Shown here piece after piece: positions 1 through 9,011 of a stretch of 64,000 bases of DNA. The position numbers and the translations under genes are program-made. Origin of the DNA: Microbacterium sp. CGR2 (GTDB taxonomy: Bacteria; Actinomycetota; Actinomycetes; Actinomycetales; Microbacteriaceae); contig NZ_RBHX01000001.1 of the NCBI RefSeq assembly GCF_003626735.1, positions 2,170,001-2,234,000 of the forward strand, written 5' to 3'. Position 1 is the first letter of the stretch; the number at the start of each line of letters is the position of its first letter. The notes under the pieces are model-generated. The model made no database searches and was not told the origin of the DNA. It saw only the letters and a list, made by a program, of their open reading frames with translations.

Positions 1-79
1 CCTGCACCGCCCACGAGCCGAAGAGCACGGCGAAGCCGATGAGGTGGACGAGTACGACGATCTGGCGCAGGGTCTCCAT
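1..79 (-). CDS. N-terminus of a membrane protein, cut by the window edge
   Basis: Only the first 26 codons are inside the window. They start with ATG at 79 and read METLRQIVVLVHLIGFAVLF onward, a typical first transmembrane helix directly after a short N-terminus. The gene is read in the same direction as ribH, 48 bases downstream of it, so it could be the last member of the riboflavin transcript. Nothing more can be said about its function from this fragment. Confidence 0.6.
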   Translation of the reverse strand, partial: METLRQIVVLVHLIGFAVLFGSWAVQ

Positions 80-127
80 GCCCTCACCGTATTGCGGTCA
101 CGGGCGCGAGCGCCAGCCAGGCGACCC

Positions 128-601
128 TCAGCCGCGCAGTTCCCGCGTGACGAGGGCTGTGCGCAGCGCAGCATCCGCGGCTTCGGCGCCCTTGTCCTCC
201 TTGGAGCCTTCGAGACCGGCGCGGTCGAGGCCCTGCTGCTCGTCGTCGAGGGTGAGCACGCCGAACCCGACGGGCTTGCCGGCGTCCAGCGCGACCCGGG
301 TGAGGCCGTCGGTCGTCGCCGCGGACACGTACTCGAAGTGCGGCGTTCCGCCGCGGATGATGACGCCGAGGGCGACCACCGCGTCCGCACCGCCGGTGAA
401 GGCGGCCTGTGCGGCGAGAGCCAGCTCGAACGACCCGGGAACACGCACGAGGCGATGTGCGGCCTGTGCCTCGTCGAGCACCCGCACCGCGCCGGCGATC
501 AGGCCGTTGGAGATCGTCTCGTGCCAGGTGCCGGCGACGATGACGACGTTCAGCCCACGTCCGTCGATCTTTTCGGTCTCGGGTGCTCCATGGCCGCTCA
601 T
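128..601 (-). CDS. ribH: 6,7-dimethyl-8-ribityllumazine synthase
   Basis: This enzyme condenses the ribityl-pyrimidine made by the RibD/RibA branch with dihydroxybutanone phosphate to give lumazine, the penultimate step of riboflavin synthesis in the cytoplasm. The 157-residue length is normal for the family. Visible family features are the N-terminal VVIVAGTWHETIS strand, the RVPGSFELALAAQ segment, and GVIIRGGTPHFEYVS with the histidine of the active site region. The C-terminus is a standard amphipathic helix. Its ATG overlaps the ribBA stop by four bases (ATGA), so the two are translationally coupled. It is the last recognisable rib gene of the operon. Confidence 0.97.
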   Translation of the reverse strand: MSGHGAPETEKIDGRGLNVVIVAGTWHETISNGLIAGAVRVLDEAQAAHRLVRVPGSFELALAAQAAFTGGADAVVALGVIIRGGTPHFEYVSAATTDGLTRVALDAGKPVGFGVLTLDDEQQGLDRAGLEGSKEDKGAEAADAALRTALVTRELRG

Positions 602-1866
602 GCGTTGTCCTTTCCGTTCGCGAGAGCTGCTGCGAGCTCCGCTTCGCCGATGATGTGACCCATCCGGTCACGCTTGGTCTCGAGGTACTGGTGGTTGTTC
701 GGGCCGACGCCGACGATCAGGGGCACCTGCTCGACGACGTCGAGGCCGAGTTCGCGCAGCTTGTCGACCTTGTCGGTGTTGTTGGTCAGAAGCCGCACCT
801 TCGAGATGCCGAGGTCGCTGAGGATGCCGGCTGCGGCGGCGTACTCGCGGGCGTCGGCAGGCAGGCCGAGCGCGAGATTGGCGTCGACCGTGTCGAGGCC
901 TTCCTCCTGCAGGCTGTAGGCGCGCAGCTTGTTGATGAGCCCGATGCCTCGTCCTTCGTGCCCGCGCATGTAGACGACGACGCCGCCGTCCTGCTCGATC
1001 GCATCGAGCGCTGCGTGGAGCTGAGGGCCGCACTCGCACTTCAGCGAGCCGAACGCTTCCCCCGTCAGGCACTCCGAGTGCACTCGGACCAGTGCGGTCT
1101 CGCCCGGCTCGCCCGAGACGACCGCGATGTGGTCGGTGCCGGTGACCCGGTCCTTGTACGCCAGGAAGCGGAAGACTCCGTGGGTGGTCGGCACCGTGGC
1201 GTCGGCGCGGAGACTCACGCGGCGACCGCGATGCGTCTTGGGCGTGTAACCGTCCGGATCGATCTGGTTGAGGTGCGCGATCAGCTGCTCGATCGTGATC
1301 ACCGGAACGCCGTCTCGGGCGCCGAGCTCGAGCAGGCCCGGCATGCGCATCATGCTGCCGTCTTCCGCGACCACTTCGGCGATCGCGCCGACGGGCCGGA
1401 GACCGGCCAGCTTCATGAGCTCCACCGCGGCCTCGGTGTGGCCGCTGCGCTCGCGCACACCACCGTCGACGGCGCGCAGAGGCAGCACATGTCCGGGGCG
1501 GATGAGGCTGGTCGCGGTCGACGCGGGATTCGCCAGCACGTTGAGCGTATGCGCGCGGTCGTGCGCGCTGATGCCCGTGGTGACGCCTTCCGCGGCGTCG
1601 ACGCTCACCGTATACGCGGTCGAGCGGGCGTCTTCGCTGGCGGCGACCATCGGCTGCAGATTCAGGTTGTCGGCGAGATCGGTGGGCATCGGGGCGCAGA
1701 TGAAACCGGACGACCAGCGCACGGTCCACGCGACCCACTCGGGCGTGGCCAGCTCGGCCGAGAGGATCACGTCGCCCTCGTTCTCACGGTTCTCGTCGTC
1801 GGCCACGAGCACGGGCCGACCGGCGCGCAGAGCTTCGAGGGCTTCGGGGATGGTGGAAAGGCTCAT
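598..1866 (-). CDS. ribBA: Bifunctional DHBP synthase / GTP cyclohydrolase II
   Basis: A 422-residue fusion. The N-terminal half (about 1-205) is 3,4-dihydroxy-2-butanone-4-phosphate synthase, with the acidic metal site DDENRENEGDV and the GHVLPL...GHTEAAVEL segment. The C-terminal half is GTP cyclohydrolase II, with the zinc cysteines in SECLTGEAFGSLKCECGPQL and the downstream RGHEGRGIGL motif. It therefore supplies both precursors of lumazine, from ribulose 5-phosphate and from GTP. The start MSLSTIPEAL at 1866 is chosen because its ATG overlaps the ribE stop by four bases. An upstream in-frame extension would run through ribE and is not used. The cytosolic enzyme sits third in the operon. 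Confidence 0.97.
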   Translation of the reverse strand: MSLSTIPEALEALRAGRPVLVADDENRENEGDVILSAELATPEWVAWTVRWSSGFICAPMPTDLADNLNLQPMVAASEDARSTAYTVSVDAAEGVTTGISAHDRAHTLNVLANPASTATSLIRPGHVLPLRAVDGGVRERSGHTEAAVELMKLAGLRPVGAIAEVVAEDGSMMRMPGLLELGARDGVPVITIEQLIAHLNQIDPDGYTPKTHRGRRVSLRADATVPTTHGVFRFLAYKDRVTGTDHIAVVSGEPGETALVRVHSECLTGEAFGSLKCECGPQLHAALDAIEQDGGVVVYMRGHEGRGIGLINKLRAYSLQEEGLDTVDANLALGLPADAREYAAAAGILSDLGISKVRLLTNNTDKVDKLRELGLDVVEQVPLIVGVGPNNHQYLETKRDRMGHIIGEAELAAALANGKDNA

Positions 1867-2525
1867 CGTGAGCCTCCTTCCGGTGCGGCTGCGGCGGGTG
1901 CTCTGAATGCGAGCAGACGCTCGACGTGGCGGGCGAGGATGTCGGTCTCCAGGTTCACGCGATCGCCGACCGCGCGAGCTCCGAGCGTTGTGGCGGCGAG
2001 AGTCTCCGGGATGAGGGAGACCTCGAACCAGTGGCCGTCCTGACCGTTCGCGTCGCCGACGGCGCTGACGGCGCTGACGGCGCTGACGGTGAGAGAGGTG
2101 CCGTCGACCGAGATGGAGCCCTTGTCGACCACGAGCGGGGCCAGGTCTTCGGGCAGACTGATGCGCAGCACGCTCCACTCCGCTCCGGGTCGCACCTGGA
2201 GCACCTCGCCGACCCCGTCGACGTGCCCTTGGACGATGTGCCCGCCCAGGCGAGCGCCGACCGGCATCGCTTTCTCGATGTTCACCCGGGTGCCGACGGA
2301 TGCCTGACCGATGGCGGCGACGTCGAGCGTCTGCTTCATCACATCAGTGTCGAAAGTGTCACCGGTCGACCCGACGACGGTGAGGCACACGCCGGACACC
2401 GCGATCGATTCGCCGTGGACGGCATCGCGCGTGGCGAGGGGTGCGCGCACGGTCACGCGCCAGCCGTCTCCGGCGGGCGTGATCGCGGTGATCTCGCCGA
2501 TCTCCTCGATGATTCCGGTGAACAT
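1863..2525 (-). CDS. ribE: Riboflavin synthase, alpha subunit
   Basis: It dismutates two lumazine molecules into riboflavin and the pyrimidine precursor. The 220-residue protein has the two internally homologous beta-barrel halves of the family. The first starts at MFTGIIEEIGEI, and the motif GHIVQGHVDGVGEV lies at the domain junction. The C-terminus carries VNLETDILARHVERL. The start is the ATG at 2525, which shares one base with the ribD stop (TGATG). An in-frame array of three perfect 9-base units (2058-2084) gives SAVSAVSAV in the second barrel, an unusual insertion for this enzyme. The gene is sometimes called ribC in other species. Confidence 0.96.
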   Translation of the reverse strand: MFTGIIEEIGEITAITPAGDGWRVTVRAPLATRDAVHGESIAVSGVCLTVVGSTGDTFDTDVMKQTLDVAAIGQASVGTRVNIEKAMPVGARLGGHIVQGHVDGVGEVLQVRPGAEWSVLRISLPEDLAPLVVDKGSISVDGTSLTVSAVSAVSAVGDANGQDGHWFEVSLIPETLAATTLGARAVGDRVNLETDILARHVERLLAFRAPAAAAPEGGSR

Positions 2526-3568
2526 CAGGCGTCTCCTTCGTTCTGCGAGAGTGGGTCGTTCGCGGGGTCGGCGATCGCGAGCAGGTCGGCGCCGAGCGGC
2601 ACCCATTCGGACACGTCGAGCCGCACCGCGTCACCGATCGTCGCGACGCCGATATCGGTCAGCGCGACGCGGTCGCCGCCGAGCAGCACGGGGGCGAGGT
2701 AGGCCAGCACACGATCGACGAGTCCCGCGGCGACGAACGCGCTGGCCAGCGTCGGCCCGCCCTCGACGAAGAGGCGCTGCACGCCGAGACGGTGCAGGTC
2801 GGTCGTGATCGCGTGCAGATCGTGGGTGTCGTAGAAGAGGGGGGTGTGCGGATGCCGGTGCACGGCAGCATCCGAGGGCGTCGGCCGTGCGCCGATCACG
2901 ACAGGGATCGGCTGGTGGGTGAACAGGCTGTCGCCGTCGCGGGCGGTCAGGGCCGGATCGTCGGCGAGCACGGTTCCGGTGCCGACGGCGATGGCATCCG
3001 CTTCCGCGCGACGGCGATGCACATCGGCGCGGGCGAGGGGGCCGGTGATCCACTGGCTGGAACCGTCGGCGGCCGCCGCCCGCCCGTCGAGGCTCTGCGC
3101 CCACTTGACGGTGATGTGCGGGCGGCCGAGGCGCTGCGCCGTGAGCCAGCCATCGATGAGCGCATGCGCATCCGCGGCCCCTTCTCCCGCGTCGACGCTG
3201 ACCCCCGCGGTGCGCAGACGCTCTGCGCCTCCGCCGGAGGCCGCACCAGGGTCATCGAGTGCGTAGACCACCCGGGAGACCCCGGCTTCGATGAGAGCGA
3301 CAGCGCACGGCCCGGTGCGGCCTGTGTGGTTGCAGGGTTCGAGGGTGACGACGGCGGTCGCGCCGGTGGCCGCACCCGGGGCGAGCTTCGACAGTGCATC
3401 GACCTCGGCGTGCGGAGTGCCGGCCCCGTGATGCCAGCCCTCGGCGAGGATCTCGCCACCGGGGGAGAGGAAGACGGCACCCACCTGCGGGTTCACCCCG
3501 CGCGGGCCACGGGCGGCGAGTTCGAGCGCACGACTCATCGCGCGGCGCTCTGCCTCGTTCACTGCCAT
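2525..3568 (-). CDS. ribD: Bifunctional pyrimidine deaminase/reductase
   Basis: It performs the second and third steps of the pyrimidine branch of riboflavin synthesis. The 347-residue protein has an N-terminal cytidine-deaminase-like domain (about 1-145) with zinc ligands in PHAEVDAL and EPCNHTGRTGPCA. The C-terminal NADPH reductase domain begins near RPHITVKWAQSLDGR and ends with the FVEGGPTLASAF substrate loop. It is the first gene of the operon. The start at 3568 has a strong Shine-Dalgarno sequence (AGGAGG, seven bases away). That sequence lies downstream of the FMN riboswitch and close to a CCTCC stretch that could mask it. Confidence 0.96.
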   Translation of the reverse strand: MAVNEAERRAMSRALELAARGPRGVNPQVGAVFLSPGGEILAEGWHHGAGTPHAEVDALSKLAPGAATGATAVVTLEPCNHTGRTGPCAVALIEAGVSRVVYALDDPGAASGGGAERLRTAGVSVDAGEGAADAHALIDGWLTAQRLGRPHITVKWAQSLDGRAAAADGSSQWITGPLARADVHRRRAEADAIAVGTGTVLADDPALTARDGDSLFTHQPIPVVIGARPTPSDAAVHRHPHTPLFYDTHDLHAITTDLHRLGVQRLFVEGGPTLASAFVAAGLVDRVLAYLAPVLLGGDRVALTDIGVATIGDAVRLDVSEWVPLGADLLAIADPANDPLSQNEGDA

Positions 3569-3613
3569 CCGTCGTCCTCCTGTGAGGCTCCGGGGCTTCT
3601 CCCGATCGGAGAT

Positions 3614-3654
3614 GGAGGCAGAAGGCGCGCACAGCTGCGCCTCGTGCTGCCTCC
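3614..3654 (-). promoter_or_regulatory. Hairpin between the FMN aptamer and the ribD start
   Basis: GGAGGCAG at 3614-3621 pairs with CTGCCTCC at 3647-3654, and an inner stem pairs AGGCGC with GCGCCT. No U-run follows on the transcript, so an intrinsic terminator is unlikely. The transcript copy carries a CCTCC that could instead pair with the ribD Shine-Dalgarno AGGAGG, which suggests control of translation. This is inferred from pairing only. Confidence 0.5.
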
Positions 3655-3666
3655 CTTCCGGACTAG

Positions 3667-3795
3667 CGAGGTCTCCCTCGCATCACCGTCGGTTCCGGAT
3701 TTCCACCGGATCGGCACCCCGGCCGAAACCGGAGCGCTCGCGGACTGTCACCGCCGGTTCGGATTCTCACCGACCCCGGAGCACGTTGATGCTCT
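3667..3795 (-). promoter_or_regulatory. FMN riboswitch (RFN element)
   Basis: On the minus strand the leader of ribD contains the conserved RFN blocks in order. They are GGTCGGTGAGAATCCGAACC, then CGGCGGTGACAGTCCGCGA, then TCCGGTGGAAATCCGGAACC followed by GACGGTGATG. These match the FMN aptamer core known from bacterial rib operons. Binding of FMN is expected to shut down ribD-ribE-ribBA-ribH. The aptamer edges are approximate. Confidence 0.93.
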
Positions 3796-3855
3796 GAGTG
3801 TACTCAACGCGCCCGCGGACATTTCATTCCGCGTCGTCGTGCGCCTGTCGTGCGC

Positions 3856-4719
3856 TCACTTCAGCAGCCGGGACAGGCGCCGGTCGGCGAGCACCTTCCC
3901 GCCGGTCTGACACGTGGGGCAGTACTCCAGCGACCGGTCGGCGAAGAACACGCTGCGGACAGTGTCGCCGCACACCGGGCACGCCTCCCCGCGGCGGGCG
4001 TGGACCTGCATGCCGCGGCGTTTGGCGTCTTTGAGGTCGGCCGGTGGCTTGCCGGAGGCCGCGGCGACGGCATCCGTCAGGGTCTCCTGCATCGCCGAGA
4101 ACAGACGGTCGATCTCGGCCTCGTCGAGCTTTCCCGCGATGGCGTACGGCGACATCCGCGCGGCGTGCAGGATCTCGTCGGAGTACGCATTGCCGATTCC
4201 CGCGATCACCGCCTGATCACGAAGCAGTCCTTTGATCTGCATCCGTCTGTCGTCGAGGAGCGCGGCGAAGGCTTCGCGGGTGAACGTCGGGTCGAGGGGG
4301 TCGGGCCCGAGCCGTTCGATGCCCGGCACCTGCTGCGGGTCGCGGACGACGTACACGGCGAGGGACTTCTTGGTGCCTGCCTCGGTGAGGTCGAACCCGC
4401 TCCCGTCGTCGAGCGCCACCCGCAGCGCGATCGGCGACTTTCCCGGCTTGATGGGCGTCGTCGGAAGCGCGTCGTACCAGCGCAGCCACCCGGCCTTCGC
4501 GAGGTGGAACACCAGGTGCAGGTCATCGCCGCACGACAGCACGATGAACTTGCCGAGGCGGGCGGACGCCGTGATCTCGGCGCCGTGCAGAGCGGAGATC
4601 TGCGGGTCGTAGGTCTTCAGTGCGGCGATCGCGGCGACGCTGGCCTTCGTGATGGTGCGCCCCACGGCGCGCTCGCCGAGGAAAGCGGCAAGCCCCTGGA
4701 CCTCTGGCATCTCCGGCAT
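3856..4719 (-). CDS. Fpg/Nei family DNA glycosylase (formamidopyrimidine-DNA glycosylase type)
   Basis: Predicted base-excision repair enzyme for oxidised bases with AP lyase activity. After removal of Met the protein begins with the catalytic proline and glutamate (MPEMPEVQG), which fixes the start at 4719. The middle has the helix-two-turns-helix region around LLRDQAVIAGIGNAYSDEIL. The C-terminus has a zinc finger with cysteines in CPVCG and CPTC. The length, 287 residues, is normal. The GKFIVLS strand and a conserved lysine region are present. It differs from classical MutM in having KDAKRRGMQVHAR before the finger, so it could be one of the actinobacterial Fpg/Nei paralogues with altered substrate choice. 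It is a lone gene, convergent with nothing. Confidence 0.9.
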   Translation of the reverse strand: MPEMPEVQGLAAFLGERAVGRTITKASVAAIAALKTYDPQISALHGAEITASARLGKFIVLSCGDDLHLVFHLAKAGWLRWYDALPTTPIKPGKSPIALRVALDDGSGFDLTEAGTKKSLAVYVVRDPQQVPGIERLGPDPLDPTFTREAFAALLDDRRMQIKGLLRDQAVIAGIGNAYSDEILHAARMSPYAIAGKLDEAEIDRLFSAMQETLTDAVAAASGKPPADLKDAKRRGMQVHARRGEACPVCGDTVRSVFFADRSLEYCPTCQTGGKVLADRRLSRLLK

Positions 4720-4771
4720 GGTGTCATCCTGCCACCGGCATCCGACGCTGTCACGCGTACGCCCATGCTCG

Positions 4772-5335
4772 TCAGAGGACCGGCCATCCCACCGGCGTCC
4801 GGTCGTCGGTCACGAGCAGTCCGGCGATCCAGCCGTCGTCGCGTCCGCGCGGGCTCGTGAGCGCCTGGCGCTGCAGACCCTCATAGCGGAAGCCGAGTGC
4901 GCGCGCCGAACGCGCGGAGGGGACGTTGCCGGCGACCGCCTGCCAGCGGATGCGCACGAGGTTCAGCTCGGCGAAGCCCCAGTCCAGCACCGCCAGCCCG
5001 GCTTCCACCAGATAGCCCTTGCCGCGTGCGTCGGCGGTGACCCAGTAGCCCAGCTCGGCGTGCCCGCCGGAGTGATGCTGCTCGATGTTGTGCAGACCGA
5101 TCATGCCGACGAGCCGGTCGTCGGCGTAGATCCCCCACACCGTCTCGCTGCCGTCGCGCCATGATCGGCCGACATGCTTGACGAAATCCTCGGCGTCGGC
5201 GCGCGTGTACGGGCTCGGCACGGTCGTCCAGCGCGGGATCTCCGGATCCTGACATGCGGCGTCGATCGCGTCGATGTCGGCCTCGGTCGGAGCGCGCAAT
5301 TCGAGGCGTTCGGTGGACAGGATGGCTTTTCGCAT
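4772..5335 (-). CDS. GNAT family N-acetyltransferase (RimJ/RimL-like)
   Basis: The 187-residue protein begins with the typical RimL-like strand STERLELRAPTEADIDAI. It contains the acetyl-CoA binding region ELGYWVTADARGKGYLVEAG and ends with NVPSARSARALGFRYEG, all hallmarks of the family. Such enzymes acetylate alpha-amines of proteins or small molecules; the acceptor here cannot be told. The start is supported by a TAGGCT box (5342-5347) lying exactly six bases upstream on the minus strand, as in a leaderless transcript. It is divergent from mfd, with 75 bases between the two starts. Confidence 0.9.
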   Translation of the reverse strand: MRKAILSTERLELRAPTEADIDAIDAACQDPEIPRWTTVPSPYTRADAEDFVKHVGRSWRDGSETVWGIYADDRLVGMIGLHNIEQHHSGGHAELGYWVTADARGKGYLVEAGLAVLDWGFAELNLVRIRWQAVAGNVPSARSARALGFRYEGLQRQALTSPRGRDDGWIAGLLVTDDRTPVGWPVL

Positions 5336-5410
5336 CCCTCAAGCCTATGTTCGGCCGCTGCGTCGCAGGCTCCGCGCCTCGATGTCGGTGGGCGCGACTA
5401 GTCTTGTCCG

Positions 5411-8400
5411 GTGACTGTTCCGGGGATTCTCCGCGCCTTGGAAGAGGCGTCTCTGTACCGTGATGCCCTCAGCTGGGCGCACACCGACGCCGATCTCGGC
5501 CTGGTCGACGGGCTCGACGCTCCGGTGCTCGCCGGTCTCCTCGAGAAGCGCGGTAGCGCGGGGCATCCCGCCGCACTGCTCGCCGTCGTGCCCACAGGGC
5601 GGAGGGCGGAGAGCCTTGCTCTGGCGCTGGAGGCCTACCTTCCGACCGCAGAGATCCTCACCTTCCCCGCATGGGAGACGCTCCCGCACGAACGGCTGAG
5701 CCCCAGCCCCGACACCGTGGGCCAACGGCTCCAGACGCTGCGCCGCATCGCCGAGTGGTCGGGTGAGCATCCCCTCGTGGTGGTCGCTTCCGTGCGAGCC
5801 GCGCTTCAGCCGATCGCCGGCAACCTCGGCGAGATCGCTCCGCTCGAACTCGGCGCCGGCAGTCGCGGGCACGAGCTCGACCATGTCGTCGAACAGCTCG
5901 TCGAACGTGCATACTCCCGAGTCGACATGGTGTCGCGGCGCGGCGAGTTCGCCGTTCGCGGCGGCATCCTCGACGTCTTCCCTCCCACATCCGAGCACCC
6001 GTACCGCGTCGAGTTCTTCGGCGACGAGATCGACCAGATCCGAGCGTTCTCCGTGGCCGACCAACGATCGCTCCCGGGTGCCGTGGACGGCGTCGACCTC
6101 CCGCCCAGCCGAGAGCTGCTGCTCACGCCGGACGTGCGCGACCGCGCTCGCGCTCTCGTCGGCGGCTTCCCCGCGATCTCCGGGATGCTGGAGAAGATGG
6201 CCGAAGGCATTCCCGTCGAAGGTATGGAGTCGTTGCTGCCGGCGGTCTCGGGGCCGCTGAAGTCGCTCGCCGAGTACCTGCCTGCCGGAAGCGCGACGGC
6301 AGTGGTCGACCCCGAGCGCTCGACGGCACGAGCGATCACGCTGGGCGAGACGAATCGCGAGTTCCTCGATGCCGCGTGGAGCGCGGCGACCTCCGGTGCC
6401 TCGGCCCCGATCGACCTCGGCGCGGGTGATTTCCTCACGATCGCACAGCTTCGCGAGGGCGTGCGCGACCGTGGCGGCGTCTGGTGGAGGTTGAGCCCCT
6501 TCGGCATCGGCCTGGGCGAAGGCGGAGCGGATGCGGCGAACCTCGATGCGTCCGTCATCCCGTCGTTCCACGGCAACGTCGACGGAGCGATCTCGTTCGT
6601 CGAGGCGAAAGCCTCCGACGGATGGCGCGTCGTCGTGATCGCGGCCGGCCACGGGCTGGTCGATCGCGCGCGCGATGTGCTCGCCGATCGAGGCATCGCC
6701 GCCCGCATCGTCGAATCCCTGACCGAGGCGCCGGAGCGCGGGATCGCCACCCTCGTCACCGGATCGGTGGAGGCCGGGTTCCAGATCACCGAGGCGAAGC
6801 TCGTCGTCCTCACCGACAACGAGTTCTACGGCCGCACCATCGGCGGCGACCAGCGAGTGGTCAAGAAGCTCGCCTCGCGCCGCAAGAACGTCGTCGACCC
6901 GCTCCAGCTGAAGTCCGGCGACTTCGTCGTGCACGCCACGCACGGCATCGGGCGCTTCGTCGAGATGACCAAGCGCGAGGTGTCGACCGGCGGCCGCAAC
7001 GCCACCAAGTCGATCCGCGACTACCTGGTGCTCGAATACGCGCCGTCCAAACGCGGCTACCCGGGCGACAAGCTCTACGTGCCGACCGACCAGCTCGATC
7101 TGCTGTCGAAGTACGTCGGCGGCGAAGCCCCCACGCTGTCCAAGATGGGCGGCAGTGACTGGGCGCAGGCGAAGGGCAAGGCGCGCAAAGCCGTCCGTGA
7201 CATCGCCGTCGAGCTGGTCAAGCTGTACTCCGCGCGCATGAACGCGAAGGGGTACGCGTTCGGGCCGGACACTCCGTGGCAACGCGAGCTCGAGGAGGCG
7301 TTCCCGTTCGCCGAGACACCGGATCAGCTGCAGACGATCGATGAGATCAAGGCCGACATGGAGCGGCCGATCCCGATGGACCGCCTGCTCAGCGGCGACG
7401 TCGGCTTCGGCAAGACCGAGGTCGCGGTGCGCGCCGCGTTCAAGGCGATCCAGGACGGCAAGCAGGTCGCGATGCTCGTGCCGACGACGCTTCTCGTCAA
7501 GCAGCACATGGAGACGTTCACCGAGCGCTTCGCCGGGTTCCCGGTGAAAGTGAGGGCGCTGTCGCGATTCCAGTCCGACAAGGAGGTGCGGCTCACGCTG
7601 CAAGGGCTCCTCGAGGGCTCCGTCGACATGGTCATCGGCACCCACCGCATCCTGACGGAGGGGGTCCTCTTCAAAGACCTCGGGCTGCTGATCATCGACG
7701 AAGAGCAGCGGTTCGGCGTCGAGCACAAGGACACGCTGAAGAAGTTGAAGACCAACGTCGACATCCTCGCGATGAGCGCCACACCCATCCCGCGCACGCT
7801 CGAGATGGCGGCGACCGGCATCCGAGAGATGTCGACGCTCGCGACGCCGCCGGAAGATCGCCATCCGATCCTCTCCTTCGTCGGGCCACGCAGCGACAAG
7901 CAGATGGCCGCCGCGATCCGCCGTGAGATCCTCCGCGAGGGCCAGGTGTTCTTCGTGCACAACCGCGTGCAGTCGATCCAGCGGGTCGCCGCGCAGCTCG
8001 CCGAGCTCGTTCCCGAGGCCCGCATCGCCGTCGCGCACGGGCAGTTGGGTGAGCAGCAGCTGGAGCAGGTCGTCGACGACTTCTGGGAGCGCAAATTCGA
8101 TGTGCTCGTCTCCACGACGATCATCGAGACCGGGCTCGACATCGCCAACGCGAACACGATCATCATCGACCGTGCCGACAAGTACGGCCTCAGTCAGCTG
8201 CACCAGCTGCGCGGGCGAGTCGGGCGTGGTCGCGAGCGCGCCTACGCATATTTCCTCTACGACGAGATGAAGCCGCTGTCCGAGACCGCCGCCGACCGAC
8301 TGCAGACCATCGCGGTCAACAACGAACTCGGTTCGGGCATGCAGGTCGCGCTGAAGGACCTCGAGCTGCGCGGCGCGGGGAACATGCTCGGAGCGGAGCA

Positions 8401-8986
8401 GGCGGGGCACATCGCCGGCGTCGGTTTCGACCTGTACCTCCGGATGATCGGCGAGGCTGTGGCGACGTTCCGTGGCGACGAGGTCGAGACCGGGCAGGAG
8501 CTGCGGCTCGAGCTGCCGATGGACGCGCGCATCCCCGAGTACTACATCGACAGCGAACGGCTGCGTCTCGAGGCGTACCAGAAGCTGTCGGCGGCCTCGG
8601 CGGCGACGGCGAAGGACGACGCGATCGACCTCGTCGTCGACGAGCTCACCGACCGGTACGGCACTCCTCCTGACGACGTCGAGGGGCTGCTCGCCATCGC
8701 GCGGTTGCGTCGCCGTGCTGCGCGCGCCGGTCTGACGGATGTCGTCGCGATGGGGTCGAACCTGCGCATCGTGCCGGCGCGGCTGGAAGACTCGATCAAG
8801 GTGCGCTTGCAGCGGCTCTACCCGAAGGCGAAGCTCGTCGGAGGAGGAGAGGCGCTCGTCGTGCCGATGCCGACCGTGGCCGCTGCGGTGGGCGTCGGCG
8901 TCGAACCGTTGCCGGATGCGCAGCTGCTCGAGTGGGTCGAGCAGCTGTTCACGGCGATCTTCCCGGAGCCGGTCAAGGTGGAGTGA
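5411..8986 (+). CDS. mfd: Transcription-repair coupling factor
   Basis: A 1191-residue DNA translocase that removes stalled RNA polymerase and recruits UvrA. Domains in order are the UvrB-like N-terminal module (about 10-350), the RNA polymerase interaction domain near DFVVHATHGIGRF, and the RecG-like helicase core. The core has Walker A in SGDVGFGKTEVA, a DEEQ box in LLIIDEEQRFG, the SATPIPRTLEMA motif, and QLHQLRGRVGRGRERAYAYF. A C-terminal TRCF domain follows. The GTG start at 5411 lies six bases after a TAGTCT box, the leaderless layout. There is a long open frame on the opposite strand, caused by GC-biased codons, which is not a gene. Confidence 0.98.
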   Translation: MTVPGILRALEEASLYRDALSWAHTDADLGLVDGLDAPVLAGLLEKRGSAGHPAALLAVVPTGRRAESLALALEAYLPTAEILTFPAWETLPHERLSPSPDTVGQRLQTLRRIAEWSGEHPLVVVASVRAALQPIAGNLGEIAPLELGAGSRGHELDHVVEQLVERAYSRVDMVSRRGEFAVRGGILDVFPPTSEHPYRVEFFGDEIDQIRAFSVADQRSLPGAVDGVDLPPSRELLLTPDVRDRARALVGGFPAISGMLEKMAEGIPVEGMESLLPAVSGPLKSLAEYLPAGSATAVVDPERSTARAITLGETNREFLDAAWSAATSGASAPIDLGAGDFLTIAQLREGVRDRGGVWWRLSPFGIGLGEGGADAANLDASVIPSFHGNVDGAISFVEAKASDGWRVVVIAAGHGLVDRARDVLADRGIAARIVESLTEAPERGIATLVTGSVEAGFQITEAKLVVLTDNEFYGRTIGGDQRVVKKLASRRKNVVDPLQLKSGDFVVHATHGIGRFVEMTKREVSTGGRNATKSIRDYLVLEYAPSKRGYPGDKLYVPTDQLDLLSKYVGGEAPTLSKMGGSDWAQAKGKARKAVRDIAVELVKLYSARMNAKGYAFGPDTPWQRELEEAFPFAETPDQLQTIDEIKADMERPIPMDRLLSGDVGFGKTEVAVRAAFKAIQDGKQVAMLVPTTLLVKQHMETFTERFAGFPVKVRALSRFQSDKEVRLTLQGLLEGSVDMVIGTHRILTEGVLFKDLGLLIIDEEQRFGVEHKDTLKKLKTNVDILAMSATPIPRTLEMAATGIREMSTLATPPEDRHPILSFVGPRSDKQMAAAIRREILREGQVFFVHNRVQSIQRVAAQLAELVPEARIAVAHGQLGEQQLEQVVDDFWERKFDVLVSTTIIETGLDIANANTIIIDRADKYGLSQLHQLRGRVGRGRERAYAYFLYDEMKPLSETAADRLQTIAVNNELGSGMQVALKDLELRGAGNMLGAEQAGHIAGVGFDLYLRMIGEAVATFRGDEVETGQELRLELPMDARIPEYYIDSERLRLEAYQKLSAASAATAKDDAIDLVVDELTDRYGTPPDDVEGLLAIARLRRRAARAGLTDVVAMGSNLRIVPARLEDSIKVRLQRLYPKAKLVGGGEALVVPMPTVAAAVGVGVEPLPDAQLLEWVEQLFTAIFPEPVKVE

Positions 8987-9011
8987 CCCGCGTCGACGGG
9001 ATGGGGGCCGT

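Noticed and set aside
5345..8410. A very long open frame on the minus strand opposite mfd
   Set aside because: It has arginine/aspartate/leucine-rich, non-conserved sequence and mirrors the codon bias of mfd; mfd itself has all its motifs. The same applies to long frames opposite ribBA, ppc, gdhA, fbaA and eno.
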